59,771 nt of DNA, taken from the IMG/VR virus record IMGVR_UViG_3300035438_001361, positions 1-59,771 of that record; one strand, 5' to 3'. Shown piece after piece: positions 34,255 to 44,892 of this stretch. Under the pieces are notes generated by a model that was given only the letters and a program-made list of their open reading frames with translations, was not told the origin of the DNA and ran no database searches. The position numbers and the translations under genes were made by a program. The first letter of the stretch is position 1, and every line of letters starts with the position of its first letter. Origin of the DNA: a virus.

Positions 34255-35205
34255 ATGAAAGAAAAAATATTAGAACCAAATAATGACCGATTTGTCATTT
34301 TCCCAATAGAACATAATGATATTTGGGAATATTATAAACAACACCAAGCCGCGTTTTGGACGGCAGAAGAAGTGGATTTATCTAACGATATTAGAGATTG
34401 GGAAAATCTATCGGATAATGAAAGATATTTCCTTAAAAATATATTAGCGTTCTTTGCTGCCTCTGATGGTATCGTAAATGAAAACTTGGCAGAAAATTTC
34501 TTAAAAGAAGTTCAATATGCTGAGGCGAAATTCTTCTACGGATTCCAAATTATGATGGAGAATATTCACTCATTAATGTATTCTTTATTGATAGATACTT
34601 ATGTGTCTGACGACAAAGAAAAAGATGAATGCTTCCATGCAATTGATAGACTACCGGCAGTTCAAAAGAAAGCTAAATGGGCGCTTGATTGGATTGAGAA
34701 TGCTTCATTCCAAGAAAGATTAGTTGCATTTGCGGCTGTTGAGGGTATATTCTTTTCCGGTTCGTTTTGTTCTATCTTTTGGATGAAATCGAGAGGAATT
34801 ATGCAGGGATTATGTAATGCTAATAGTCTTATCTTTAAAGATGAGAACTTACATTGTGATTTTGCGATTCACTTAATTAACAATCATGTGGAGAACAAAC
34901 CAACTGAAAAAAGAATTAAAGAAATCTTATTATCTGCGTTAGAAATTGAAAAAGAGTTTATTACTGAATCATTACCAGTATCTTTAATTGGTATGAATTC
35001 GAACTTAATGAAACAATACCTTGAATTTGTTACTGATGGATTGTTAGTTAAATTTGGATGTAAAAAACATTTTAATGTTGAACAACCATTTAAATTTATG
35101 GAACAAATTGCTGTTGAAACAAAAGGTAATTTCTTTGAATCAAGAACAATGGAATATCAAAAAGCTAAATTAGGGGAATCATTAACATTTACGGAGGATT
35201 TCTAA
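34255..35205 (+). CDS. nrdB: Ribonucleotide reductase small subunit (class I, NrdB-like), 316 aa
   Basis: All iron ligands of class I small subunits can be placed: Asp in [14 protein letters not shown], Glu and His in [14 protein letters not shown], Glu in [12 protein letters not shown], and Glu and His in [13 protein letters not shown]. The Tyr four residues after the first His (ENIHSLMY) is at the place of the radical-bearing Tyr122 of E. coli. The protein generates and stores the radical used by NrdA to make deoxyribonucleotides. The short length and [15 protein letters not shown] segment look more like the eukaryotic/viral than the E. coli type. It follows DnaB by 7 nt and precedes nrdA by 12 nt, so nrdB comes first, the reverse of the E. 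coli order. Confidence 0.95.
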   Translation: MKEKILEPNNDRFVIFPIEHNDIWEYYKQHQAAFWTAEEVDLSNDIRDWENLSDNERYFLKNILAFFAASDGIVNENLAENFLKEVQYAEAKFFYGFQIMMENIHSLMYSLLIDTYVSDDKEKDECFHAIDRLPAVQKKAKWALDWIENASFQERLVAFAAVEGIFFSGSFCSIFWMKSRGIMQGLCNANSLIFKDENLHCDFAIHLINNHVENKPTEKRIKEILLSALEIEKEFITESLPVSLIGMNSNLMKQYLEFVTDGLLVKFGCKKHFNVEQPFKFMEQIAVETKGNFFESRTMEYQKAKLGESLTFTEDF

Positions 35206-35217
35206 AATAAAAACAAT

Positions 35218-37644
35218 ATGATGTCATTAAAGATTAAAAAAAGAGGGGGAGATGAAGTTTCATTTAACCCTCAAAAAATTTATAATAGGGTTAAACGAGC
35301 GGCAAAAGGTTTAAATGTTAATTCAGATGAAATTTTTATTAAGGTAATTACCTCGGTTCCGACTGAAGGATTTATTACGACTAAAGAGTTAGATAAATTG
35401 GTTTATGAGATTGCGGCGGCTTACACTGGTAGTCATCACGATTACTCAAGATTGGCTTCTTCAGTTGCTATTTCGGCATATCATAAAGACACTGATAGTA
35501 GTTTTTGTAATACTATGAAACGTTTACACGAGGATGGTGTTATTAATGACATATTAATTGATACAATTAACGAATATGGGTGGGGAGATATTGATTCTGT
35601 AATAAATCACGATAATGATTATAATTTTGATTATTTTGCGTGGAAATCATTACAGGAAATGTATTTGTTGAAGACTCCGAAAGGTGTTGTAATTGAAAGA
35701 CCGCAACATATGTATATGAGGGTCGCATTATGGGTTACTAAATCTTTTGAAGAGGCGGTTGAATATTACAATTCATTATCAAACCAACTTATTTCTCCTG
35801 CGACTCCAATCATGATTAATGCGGGTACTAAAACACCTCAATTGGCGTCTTGCGTGTTGAAATATAATAATGGGGATTCAAGAGAAGGGTTATTACAAAC
35901 ATTCAATGATATTTCGACTTATTCGTCAGACGCAGCAGGAATTGGATTATCAATGTCTAACATTCGTAGTAAAGAAAGTCGTATTAATTCGTCAGGAGGA
36001 TTTGCGGGTGGATTATTAAAATATTTGAAAATTGTTAATGAAGGGTTGAGATTCTTTAATCAACAAGGTAGAAGACCGGGTAGTGCTGCTATCTACATAG
36101 AACCTTGGCATAAAGACATAATGGACTTACTTGAAATCAAAAAAAATACAGGTGCTGAGGAATTGAGAGCAAAAGATTTATTTACCTCAATTTGGTTACC
36201 GGACAATTTTATGAACGCAGTTAAGAACAACGATGACTGGTATTTATTCTGTCCTAACGACATTATTAAAGCGGGTATTAAACCATTACAGGAAGCTTAT
36301 GGTGATGAGTATGAATCAAATTACGATAAGGCGGTTGAACTTGGTTTAGGTAAGAAAGTGAAAGCTCAGACAATTTGGAATAAGATTATTGAATCTCAAG
36401 TTGAAACCGGGGTTCCTTACTTATGTTCTAAAGATAGTGCTAACAGAAAGACAAACCATCAAAACATTGGAGTGATTAAACAATCTAACCTATGTAATGA
36501 GATTTACCAATATACAGATGAGAACACTACCGCAATCTGTACATTATCATCTATGGTGTTGAAGAACTTCATTATAAAAGGTGAGTTCGACTTCAACTTA
36601 CTTTACAGTGAGGTTAGAAAGGTTGTTAGAGCACTTAATAAAGTTGTGGACATCAATAGTTATTCAACTGAACAAGGAAGAAAAGGAGGGTTAGAACAAA
36701 GAGCAATAGCAATTGGAACTCAAGGTCTTGCAGATGTCTTTTTTTTAATGGATTATATTTTTACATCTGAAGAAGCGAAAAAACTTAATAAAGATATTTT
36801 TGAAACAATCTATTTCGCGGCAATCTCTGAAAGTAGTTTTCTATGTCAAGAAGGTTTATTCCAACCATATAAGTTTTTTGAAGGTTCACCGATGTCTCAA
36901 GGAGTATTCCAATTTAATATGTGGGGAATGACTGAAGATAATTTATCAGGTCGTTGGGATTGGAATGGATTGAAAGATAATGTTTCAAAATATGGTGTTT
37001 GTAATTCATTATTTACCGCTCAAATGCCCGTTGCGTCTTCAGCTAAAATTACAGGTTCATTTGAAATGACAGAACCGGCTCACTCAGCGTTATTTAATCG
37101 TCGTGTAGTTGGTGGGGAAATTTTAATTGTTAATAAATATTTAATTAATGATTTTGAAAAATTAGGTGTTTGGTGTGAAGATTTAAAAAATGAAATTATT
37201 ATGAATGAAGGTTCGATTCAAAATATTAACTTTAATCATTATTTAGATAATGAAGATAAGAATTACAATAAAAAAGTTAAAAGGATTGAACATTTAATAC
37301 CAAAATATAAAACAATTTGGGAAATCTCTCAAAGAGAACTGATTGATATGTCAGCTGACCGAGCACCATTTATAGACCAATCACAGTCAATGAATATCTA
37401 CATGTCTGAACCAACATTATCAAAAATTTCATCATCCCATTTTCATTCTTGGGGTAAAGGGTTAAAAACTCTTTGTTATTATGTTAGAACTAAAGCAATT
37501 TCAACCGGAGCTAAACACTTAGCGGTTGATATTTCAAAAGTACAACAACCAATAGTTAAAGTCGATAAACCAAAAATAAATTTAATTGAAGAAGTTGTTA
37601 AACCAACTGATTCTGAATTTGAATGTTTTGGTTGTGGTTCATAA
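35218..37644 (+). CDS. nrdA: Ribonucleotide reductase large subunit (class I, NrdA-like), 808 aa
   Basis: Residues 1-100 form an ATP-cone (KKRGGDEVSFNPQKIYNRVK and on), so the enzyme keeps dATP feedback control. The catalytic core shows PQLASCVLKYNNGDSREG with the first redox Cys, SNLCNEIYQY with the Asn/Cys/Glu active site, and AICTLSSMVL with the second redox Cys. LCYYVRTKA supplies the Tyr pair that relays the radical. The C-terminus ECFGCGS is the shuttle Cys pair reduced by a thioredoxin-type partner; no such partner is in the window. The protein reduces ribonucleotides to deoxyribonucleotides for phage replication. A strong terminator follows 20 nt after the stop and ends the replication block. 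Confidence 0.96.
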   Translation: MMSLKIKKRGGDEVSFNPQKIYNRVKRAAKGLNVNSDEIFIKVITSVPTEGFITTKELDKLVYEIAAAYTGSHHDYSRLASSVAISAYHKDTDSSFCNTMKRLHEDGVINDILIDTINEYGWGDIDSVINHDNDYNFDYFAWKSLQEMYLLKTPKGVVIERPQHMYMRVALWVTKSFEEAVEYYNSLSNQLISPATPIMINAGTKTPQLASCVLKYNNGDSREGLLQTFNDISTYSSDAAGIGLSMSNIRSKESRINSSGGFAGGLLKYLKIVNEGLRFFNQQGRRPGSAAIYIEPWHKDIMDLLEIKKNTGAEELRAKDLFTSIWLPDNFMNAVKNNDDWYLFCPNDIIKAGIKPLQEAYGDEYESNYDKAVELGLGKKVKAQTIWNKIIESQVETGVPYLCSKDSANRKTNHQNIGVIKQSNLCNEIYQYTDENTTAICTLSSMVLKNFIIKGEFDFNLLYSEVRKVVRALNKVVDINSYSTEQGRKGGLEQRAIAIGTQGLADVFFLMDYIFTSEEAKKLNKDIFETIYFAAISESSFLCQEGLFQPYKFFEGSPMSQGVFQFNMWGMTEDNLSGRWDWNGLKDNVSKYGVCNSLFTAQMPVASSAKITGSFEMTEPAHSALFNRRVVGGEILIVNKYLINDFEKLGVWCEDLKNEIIMNEGSIQNINFNHYLDNEDKNYNKKVKRIEHLIPKYKTIWEISQRELIDMSADRAPFIDQSQSMNIYMSEPTLSKISSSHFHSWGKGLKTLCYYVRTKAISTGAKHLAVDISKVQQPIVKVDKPKINLIEEVVKPTDSEFECFGCGS

Positions 37645-37663
37645 TAAAATGAATACATATAAT

Positions 37664-37688
37664 AATCCCGGCAATGTCGGGATTTTTT
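37664..37688 (+). terminator. Intrinsic terminator after nrdA
   Basis: AATCCCG (37664-37670) pairs with CGGGATT (37678-37684) around GCAATGT and is followed by T residues. It separates nucleotide metabolism from the baseplate block. Confidence 0.9.
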
Positions 37689-37697
37689 ATTTTTAGG

Positions 37698-37705
37698 TAT
37701 TTATA
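37698..37705 (+). promoter_or_regulatory. TATTTATA element upstream of the gp25 gene
   Basis: This exact copy of the element follows the nrdA terminator by about 10 nt and lies 30 nt before the gp25 ATG. Confidence 0.42.
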
Positions 37706-37735
37706 AGAAATAATCACAAGACTATAATTATAGAT

Positions 37736-38206
37736 ATGGCAGATGGAACAACATATGGTATTAATTTTCCTTTCAGAGATTCTGTAAAAGGGGATTATCT
37801 ACAACTTACTGAGTATGAGTCGCAGGAAATTAAAGCCGATTTAATTCACTTACTTCTAACCCGTAAAGGGTCAAGATATTATTTACCAACTTTTGGAACA
37901 AGACTCTATGAGTTTTTATTTGAACCGTTCGATGGATTAACATTTGACGCCATTGAATCAGACATTCGAGATGCTGTCGGTACTTTTATGCCTAATTTAT
38001 TATTAAACCAAATAACTATAAGTCCCGCAGACCCAATGGAAGAAGTTGATTTAGCAACAGGAACTGCAACTGTTGGTTCTAGTGAATCGTCAATTTATAG
38101 ATTCCCCGGTAAAGGAACTTCAGAATATACCGCAAAAATAAAAATAGATTACTCGACCAATAATACAACTTTTGGTCCGAGTGATTTTGTTATAATTAAT
38201 ATTTAA
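37736..38206 (+). CDS. Baseplate wedge protein (gp25-like), 156 aa
   Basis: The core matches the gp25 / phage P2 gpW family. It has EIKADLIHLLLTRKGSRYYL and then PTFGTRLYEFLFEPFDG, followed by helix and strand segments of the small alpha/beta fold. In T4 this protein joins the wedge to the sheath and seeds sheath assembly. It has about 25 extra C-terminal residues compared with T4 gp25 (132). It is the first gene of the baseplate block and is followed after 6 nt by the gp6-like gene, the same order as in T4-like and P2-like baseplates. Confidence 0.93.
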   Translation: MADGTTYGINFPFRDSVKGDYLQLTEYESQEIKADLIHLLLTRKGSRYYLPTFGTRLYEFLFEPFDGLTFDAIESDIRDAVGTFMPNLLLNQITISPADPMEEVDLATGTATVGSSESSIYRFPGKGTSEYTAKIKIDYSTNNTTFGPSDFVIINI

Positions 38207-38212
38207 TATCAT

Positions 38213-40051
38213 ATGGCAAATCGTAATATATCTTATACTACCAGAGATTATCAAGGAATAAGAACTGAATTATTAAACTATGTAAGGACTTATTACCCTG
38301 AATTAATACAGGACTTTAATGATGCTTCTGTATTCTCGGTATTCTTAGATTTGAATGCTGCGGTAGCGGACAATTTACATTATCATATTGATAGAAGTAT
38401 TCAGGAAACTGTTTTACAGTATGCTCAACAAAGGTCTTCAATTTATAATATTGCTAGAACCTATGGGTTAAAATTACCGGGACAAAGACCATCAGTGTCT
38501 TTAGTTGATTTTTCAATAACCGTTCCTGCGTTTGGGGACAAAGAAGATGAAAGATACTTAGGAACATTAACAAGAGGGTCTCAAGTTGTCGGAGCCGGAA
38601 TAGTCTTTGAAAACATCTATGATGTAGATTTTACTTCACCATATAATGCTCAAGGATTCCCAAATCGTTTAAAAATACCAAATTTTAATGCAAATAATGT
38701 CTTAATTAATTATACGATTACAAAAAGAGAATTAGTTGTTAATGGTATAACAAAAGTGTTTAAAAGAGTCATCACACCAAATGATGTTAAACCATTCTTC
38801 GAATTATTCTTACCTGAGAAAAATGTATTAGGGATTACTAATGTATTATTAAAAAGTGGTACTGAATATACAAATGTCCCATCAACTGCTGAATTTTTGG
38901 GGGTATCAAATAAATGGTATGAAGTCGATGCACTTGCGGAAGACCGAGTATTCATTGAAGACCCAACAAAAGTGTCAGACCAACCGGGTATTAAGGTTGG
39001 AAAATATATTCAGACATCTAATAGATTTATAACGGAATACACTCCGGAAGGTTTTAAAAAGATGACATTTGGTGGTGGTACAAATACAGCACAAGATTCT
39101 TTAGACCAATTTACCACGGTTGGTGCAACAATTGATTTACAAAGATATTCAAATAACTTTTCATTGGGTTCTGCTTTAACTCCAAACTCGACCTTGTTCA
39201 TTCAATATAGAGTGGGTGGTGGTTTGGCGACAAACTTGGGAACAAATGTTATTAATCAAATTGGTACAGTAAATTTCTTTGTTAATGGACCATCTGAATT
39301 AACTAACTCATCTGTTGTGAATTCATTAAGATGTACCAATGTTACTGCAGCCATTGGAGGTGCTGGTGTACCATCATTAGAAGAAATTAGGAATTATGTA
39401 TCGTTTAACTTTTCGGCTCAAAAAAGAGCGGTTACAGTACAGGATTACGAGTCAATTATTCGAAATATGCCGGCAGAATTTGGGGCGCCTGCAAAAGTTT
39501 CAATTACTGAAAATAACAATAAGATATTGATTCAGTTATTATCCTACGATACTTCAGGAAAACTAACAAGTATTGTTTCAGATACATTAAGACAAAATGT
39601 TGCTAATTATTTGTCGAATTATAGAATGATAAACGATTATATTTCAATTTTAACTGCTCAGGTTATTGATTTAAGTATTAATGTTCAAATTGTTTTAGAT
39701 TCTGCTCAAAATTCCGGTCAAGTTATTGCGGATGTCGTTGATAGAATTTCAACATATTTCAATCCTCAAACACGGGAATTAGGTCAAAATGTTTATTTAT
39801 CTGAATTGAAAAGTATTATCCAAAATCAAAATGGTGTATTAACAGTAGTTGGGGTAAATGTATTTAATAATGTTGGGGGTCAATATTCTTCCGCGGAAAC
39901 ATCCATGGAATATGTTGACGCTGAGACAAAAGAAATTTCAACTGTTGATGATACTATTTTTGCTCAACCATCACAAGTGTACCAAGTTAGATACCCTAAT
40001 AAAGATATTAAAGTGTCCGTTAAAAATTTCCAATCAGTTACATTCTCTTAA
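38213..40051 (+). CDS. Baseplate wedge protein (gp6 / baseplate J-like), 612 aa
   Basis: The N-terminal 100 residues are typical of gp6: DASVFSVFLDLNAAVADNLH, then YHIDRSIQETVLQYAQQRSS and NIARTYGLKLPGQRPS. The middle is beta-rich. The C-terminal third holds the baseplate-J-like part, with VPSLEEIRNYVSFNFSAQKR and AVTVQDYESIIRNMPAEFG, followed by strand-helix repeats up to NGVLTVVGVNVF. Gp6 dimers form the inner iris of the baseplate that opens at contraction. The length is near T4 gp6 (660). A 95-nt gap follows, holding the promoter-like element of the next gene. Confidence 0.93.
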   Translation: MANRNISYTTRDYQGIRTELLNYVRTYYPELIQDFNDASVFSVFLDLNAAVADNLHYHIDRSIQETVLQYAQQRSSIYNIARTYGLKLPGQRPSVSLVDFSITVPAFGDKEDERYLGTLTRGSQVVGAGIVFENIYDVDFTSPYNAQGFPNRLKIPNFNANNVLINYTITKRELVVNGITKVFKRVITPNDVKPFFELFLPEKNVLGITNVLLKSGTEYTNVPSTAEFLGVSNKWYEVDALAEDRVFIEDPTKVSDQPGIKVGKYIQTSNRFITEYTPEGFKKMTFGGGTNTAQDSLDQFTTVGATIDLQRYSNNFSLGSALTPNSTLFIQYRVGGGLATNLGTNVINQIGTVNFFVNGPSELTNSSVVNSLRCTNVTAAIGGAGVPSLEEIRNYVSFNFSAQKRAVTVQDYESIIRNMPAEFGAPAKVSITENNNKILIQLLSYDTSGKLTSIVSDTLRQNVANYLSNYRMINDYISILTAQVIDLSINVQIVLDSAQNSGQVIADVVDRISTYFNPQTRELGQNVYLSELKSIIQNQNGVLTVVGVNVFNNVGGQYSSAETSMEYVDAETKEISTVDDTIFAQPSQVYQVRYPNKDIKVSVKNFQSVTFS

Positions 40052-40123
40052 CAGGTTTATTTCTGTGACAACTAGTTTATAATTAAATATGGTGTGTATT
40101 TCTTTGAAAAATCACTCATAAAC

Positions 40124-40131
40124 TATTTATA
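40124..40131 (+). promoter_or_regulatory. TATTTATA element upstream of 40147
   Basis: ACTATTTATAAATT carries an exact copy of the element, 15 nt before the ATG, the same spacing as at 12735. Confidence 0.42.
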
Positions 40132-40146
40132 AATTAAAAGAATTGA

Positions 40147-43100
40147 ATGGGTCAGTCATATAGAATTAGAACCGAATTAGGAGTAAACAAAACAATCAAT
40201 GTTCAGTTAGACCAAGATTTTGAGTTTTTAGAAATCTTATCGTTAAAAATACAACAAACTGACGTTTATAGTAGGAGTTGTTCGGAATACGGTGTTGTTG
40301 TTGGAAGAGTCACAGCAAATAATGGATTTGGTATTCCAAATGCTCGTGTGTCTGTGTTTCTTCCCGTTGAGCCAATTGATGAGTCTAATCCAATCATTTC
40401 AAGTATATATCCTTATAAATCTCCAACAGATAAAAATTCTGATGGGTATCGATATAATTTATTACCTTACGAAAAATCATATTCTGTTCACGCAGCGACA
40501 GGTACTTTACCAACAAGAAGTGATGTATTAATTGATAGTACTGTTGTTGAAATTTACGACAAATATTATAAGTATACCACAAAAACTAATGATAGTGGTG
40601 ATTATATGATAATGGGAGTACCATTAGGTTCCCAAACTTTAGTAATGGATGTTGATTTATCTGATATTGGGGAGTTCTCATTAACACCTCAAGATTTAAT
40701 TAGAACTGGATTAGCAACCGAATCACAAGTTTCTGGTAATCGATTTAAAACTTCAACTGATTTATCATCATTACCTCAAATAATAACATTAACTAAAACT
40801 TTATCAGTTGCTCCATTATGGGGTGACCCTGATATTTGTCAAATAGCAGTTAATCGAGTTGATTTTGACCTTAGGAATGATGCAAATGTTGATATACAAC
40901 CGACATCAGTTTTTATGGGTTCTATGTTTTCATCACCTGATACTTTTAGGGTTAGGAAAAATTGTAAACCAAAAGATAATTTAGGTAACTTATGTGATTT
41001 AACTACAGGCCCGGGGCAAATTTTAGGAATTAGACAAACAATACAACAAGATTCAGATGGTAATCCTATTTTAGAACAATATCAATTTGAACAATCAGGT
41101 AATATAATTGACGGTAATGGGGTGTGGTTAACTGAAATGCCAATGAATTTGGATTATTTCATTACTAATGAATTTGGGGAAAAAGTTATATCCAACGACC
41201 CAAGCGTAGGTATTCCAACTAAAGGGAAATATCGATTTAAAATTAAATGGCAACAACCAAATGATTTAACATTACAAACAAGACGACCATATTATTTAGT
41301 TCCGAATGTTAAAGAATATGGGTGGATTAACGAGAATAATGACCCATATTTTTCGGGGACAACCGCTGATAGAGAAAAACTGGCTAGTTCATATTATTTT
41401 GGGTTAGATTGGAGTGGATACACTAATGGTTTCACTTCTCAAGAAAAAATCGACAAACTTAATGAGTCTATTAATTGTGAGGACACATTTTATGAATTCC
41501 AATTCAATAAAGTTTATACGGTTTCATCATTAATTGACCAATACAAAAAAGGAAATAAAGGTCAATTTATTGGGATTAAGGAAATTGATAATAATGATTG
41601 TGCTAATAGTGTTAATAAATTTCCGGTTAATGACGGGTTTAGAAATTTCGATTTACTATTTTTCTTATTTTCAATTATTTTTACAATAATACAACCGGCA
41701 TTTATTGGTATTTTAATTGCGATGCATATTGTCTTATTTTTATATAATATAGTGATTAGTGCTCTTTGTTCTATCTGTAATATTCGAATATTTAGAAAAA
41801 GGTGGTTTAGTTGGATTTGTCGTAGTTTAGGGATTAAATGTGATAAAAGAGATTATACTTTTAGGATACCTATGATAACATACCCTGATTGTCAGGCTTG
41901 TGATTGTAAACAAGAGACCGGAGTTCAAAGTAATAATACGTATAATGAAGGAAATCCAAATGGTACCGGAATTCTAACTTATGTGTCTTTGCAAGAAAAC
42001 TATACCGCGATGTTGGAATCTATTAGATTTTCGGGAGATACTGATACCGCGGAACAATTAAGTGATGTTTATTCACAAGTTTTGGCGGGTTATGGTAGTG
42101 TTAGTACGGTTTCAAATAATCAACGATATAAGTTACCAATTTCAAACGTGTATAGTCTTAATGGGGAGCGTATTTTGGCAAGTAAAAATTTACCAATTGG
42201 AGAAAGGATTAACTTGTTTAATCAAAGGTCAAATTATTTTACGGGGGTCAATAAGATTAAAGTTACTGTTTCTAAGAATGAAAATGTTGGAAAATATCAT
42301 TACGATAATTCAATTACCGTTTTATCTCAAGAACAATATAATCCCGGGGATTTATTAAGTTTTGTTAATTTTAGTAATTCGGAGGATAAAAATTATTTAT
42401 ATACTGCTAATACTATATCTGGTATAACTACAGGGATTAGTGGTAGTTCATATAATGGTAGTGGACAAACAATTGTGAACATATCTTATGCTAACCCTAA
42501 TGACGGCAGCCAAAATAGTAATTTAAGTACCTCTTATATCTTACCTTATGGTTCAACTGAAACAAATTATAAATTTCCTTCTGATATTGAATATTACCAA
42601 GTTATAACCGCAATTACGGTTTCTCAGGCGATATTGATATGGAATTCAGGTACAACACAATCTTTTCCAAATATATTATCAACACCAACAGTTATTACTG
42701 AATATAAAAAAGTTTCTGGTAACATTGGTGTGGTTCAATCAGTGGTATCAATGACCGCCACTGACTATTTGGAGGATTATGAATCTCAGTACATTTTAGT
42801 TTTACAAAGAGGTGTTGACCCTTATTCCCCGTTATATTTAAATGAATACAAATTAGGAGGTTTATTTGGGACAAATGAAAATGACTCAAATTGGTCAGTA
42901 ACTGCGTCGACACGACTTAATATTCCAATTCAAAAGTTGGACAATGTTTCATTGTCAGTGCAACCTTATACCCAAAGCGGTATGTTTTACCAATCATATT
43001 TTTTTAATCCGGGAAATAAATATTCGGGATTTACAACAACAGCGACAAGATATTATAGTTCGTTGGATAGTAGCTTAACACCCCCATTAAAATTTCAAAT

Positions 43101-44892
43101 TTCGGGTAATAAAGTGATATCAACAACCTCAAATGGGTTTTGGTTGTCACTACCCGATAGTTCAAAATATGATAATACTGAAAATGTATCTGGAGTTGCC
43201 GCAATGTCATCCAATGATTATAATGACCAATTAGGAAATAGTCTTTCTTTTTCATATGGGTCTTTTAATTATTTTTACTATACAAAAACTTTTACCCAAA
43301 CAAATATAATGACTATTAATTCTTCGCAACAAAATGTGTTAAGGACGGATAGGCTACCTAGTTCTGACTTTTTAGATGGTGGTTCGTGGGATAATAACCC
43401 TTCTTTATTACAACAAAATAATAATTTTGGAATCTATTCAATTAATACCGAATCAGGTGTTATTTCATCACAAAGTAATACAACAGGTGCCGACCAAGTA
43501 ACTGCGGATTTAACAGGATTACCTAATGACAGTACTGTTTTACGAAGTTTTGATTGTGAAGGTATGGTTAGTTTAAATTGTTATAAAGGATTTGGTGACG
43601 ATTTTGATATTAACGAATCTTGTGAAAATAATGATGCTGTTGAAAATGGGTGTTATATGTTTATGAGACGACCTTTAATTGATATGTTAAAAGATATTGG
43701 AAGTTTTGCTGAATGGGGGTTTCGTTTTAGATTTTTCTATGGAATATGTCGAGGAGTGTTATCACAATCGTTTATGAATAATTGGATTAATGGTTCTCTT
43801 TACGCATTTCCGATTCAAGTGGACACTTTTTATAATAGTCAAAATAAAGCTTTACCACCAAAATTTTGTAAGGATTTATCTTATTTTGATGAGGATACTA
43901 ATAATTTTTATTATAGAAGTAGTCCATACAACTACATTAGTAATAGATTTGTAGGTAATAAGACTAATAATGATTATGGAGTTAACGTAGTTAATTTAAT
44001 GTTCCCAACAACAATTATTAATTTAGGTATGAAAGATTATTTTTATTCTGAGATAACTTTTGACCCATCAACTAAGGGGTATATATTACCTAATATTAAT
44101 TCAACTAGTTATGGGGATACCTCTGATTTAATTAATTTATTTGTTATTTCACGGATTACCGATGAAGGTTTTTTGGCTCAAATAATACCATTGGGAGATA
44201 ACTCATTACAACAGTTATTTTCTCGTAATGAAACCAATGACATTTTAGGTAGGCGCCGTAGAATTGATGGGGATTTAGCTCAATTAATGTCAATTAATTG
44301 TGAAATTGGTAATATTAATTTTTCACCTGAATATTATGAAACGACAGGAGGTCCACCAACAACAATATTGGGTAATTCAGAAAATCCAACAATTGCAGTA
44401 TGGTTTTCATCAACAACTGAAAATTTACAAACTAAGGATTATTTAACTCCCGGTAGGATTAATTTTAGAGGTAACGACAATATTGGGTTTTACCCCTACC
44501 CTTATGGGATTAAATCCCAAGTTGTACCATTTTATCAATGGGAACTTGATATTCCTGTCAACAATTCCTCGTCAAATTTATTTGGAGGTCAATATAATAA
44601 TTGGGCAACAGACACCGAAGACATAATCCAAAATACCCCTTACCAAGGATTAGACAGAGCTAGTTTAACAACTAAATATTTTTTGGCATCTAATGTCGAC
44701 GTTAGTAGTGAAGATTTAATGGCTCGAGGATATATTTTTGGGATGGATGATAATGGTAATTATTCAAGTAATGCTTCATTAGTTAGAAATCCTAAATTTT
44801 TAGTCGGCGCGCCATATCAATTTTATTTTGGTCCGGTTAAAGGAGAGAGTGCTTTAGATAAATTTAAAACAAAATATTCAGTAAATGAATAA
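40147..44892 (+). CDS. Giant baseplate-region protein with internal membrane segment and Cys cluster, 1581 aa
   Basis: The first 180 residues look like a wedge protein joined to a carboxypeptidase-regulatory-like beta domain (VVVGRVTANNGFGIPNARVS, later TTKTNDSGDYMIMGVPLGSQ). Residues 503-540 are almost purely hydrophobic (LLFFLFSIIFTIIQPAFIGI, then LIAMHIVLFLYNIVISAL), enough for one long or two short membrane helices. Seven Cys follow at residues 541, 544, 558, 565, 582, 585 and 587, with a basic stretch RIFRKRWFSWICR between. The rest is Asn/Ser/Tyr-rich beta sequence with a second Cys-containing part near residues 1140-1180. Its place after gp6 and its size suggest a wedge or spoke protein, perhaps replacing gp7. 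The membrane segment is exceptional for a baseplate protein; see findings. Confidence 0.75.
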   Translation: MGQSYRIRTELGVNKTINVQLDQDFEFLEILSLKIQQTDVYSRSCSEYGVVVGRVTANNGFGIPNARVSVFLPVEPIDESNPIISSIYPYKSPTDKNSDGYRYNLLPYEKSYSVHAATGTLPTRSDVLIDSTVVEIYDKYYKYTTKTNDSGDYMIMGVPLGSQTLVMDVDLSDIGEFSLTPQDLIRTGLATESQVSGNRFKTSTDLSSLPQIITLTKTLSVAPLWGDPDICQIAVNRVDFDLRNDANVDIQPTSVFMGSMFSSPDTFRVRKNCKPKDNLGNLCDLTTGPGQILGIRQTIQQDSDGNPILEQYQFEQSGNIIDGNGVWLTEMPMNLDYFITNEFGEKVISNDPSVGIPTKGKYRFKIKWQQPNDLTLQTRRPYYLVPNVKEYGWINENNDPYFSGTTADREKLASSYYFGLDWSGYTNGFTSQEKIDKLNESINCEDTFYEFQFNKVYTVSSLIDQYKKGNKGQFIGIKEIDNNDCANSVNKFPVNDGFRNFDLLFFLFSIIFTIIQPAFIGILIAMHIVLFLYNIVISALCSICNIRIFRKRWFSWICRSLGIKCDKRDYTFRIPMITYPDCQACDCKQETGVQSNNTYNEGNPNGTGILTYVSLQENYTAMLESIRFSGDTDTAEQLSDVYSQVLAGYGSVSTVSNNQRYKLPISNVYSLNGERILASKNLPIGERINLFNQRSNYFTGVNKIKVTVSKNENVGKYHYDNSITVLSQEQYNPGDLLSFVNFSNSEDKNYLYTANTISGITTGISGSSYNGSGQTIVNISYANPNDGSQNSNLSTSYILPYGSTETNYKFPSDIEYYQVITAITVSQAILIWNSGTTQSFPNILSTPTVITEYKKVSGNIGVVQSVVSMTATDYLEDYESQYILVLQRGVDPYSPLYLNEYKLGGLFGTNENDSNWSVTASTRLNIPIQKLDNVSLSVQPYTQSGMFYQSYFFNPGNKYSGFTTTATRYYSSLDSSLTPPLKFQISGNKVISTTSNGFWLSLPDSSKYDNTENVSGVAAMSSNDYNDQLGNSLSFSYGSFNYFYYTKTFTQTNIMTINSSQQNVLRTDRLPSSDFLDGGSWDNNPSLLQQNNNFGIYSINTESGVISSQSNTTGADQVTADLTGLPNDSTVLRSFDCEGMVSLNCYKGFGDDFDINESCENNDAVENGCYMFMRRPLIDMLKDIGSFAEWGFRFRFFYGICRGVLSQSFMNNWINGSLYAFPIQVDTFYNSQNKALPPKFCKDLSYFDEDTNNFYYRSSPYNYISNRFVGNKTNNDYGVNVVNLMFPTTIINLGMKDYFYSEITFDPSTKGYILPNINSTSYGDTSDLINLFVISRITDEGFLAQIIPLGDNSLQQLFSRNETNDILGRRRRIDGDLAQLMSINCEIGNINFSPEYYETTGGPPTTILGNSENPTIAVWFSSTTENLQTKDYLTPGRINFRGNDNIGFYPYPYGIKSQVVPFYQWELDIPVNNSSSNLFGGQYNNWATDTEDIIQNTPYQGLDRASLTTKYFLASNVDVSSEDLMARGYIFGMDDNGNYSSNASLVRNPKFLVGAPYQFYFGPVKGESALDKFKTKYSVNE

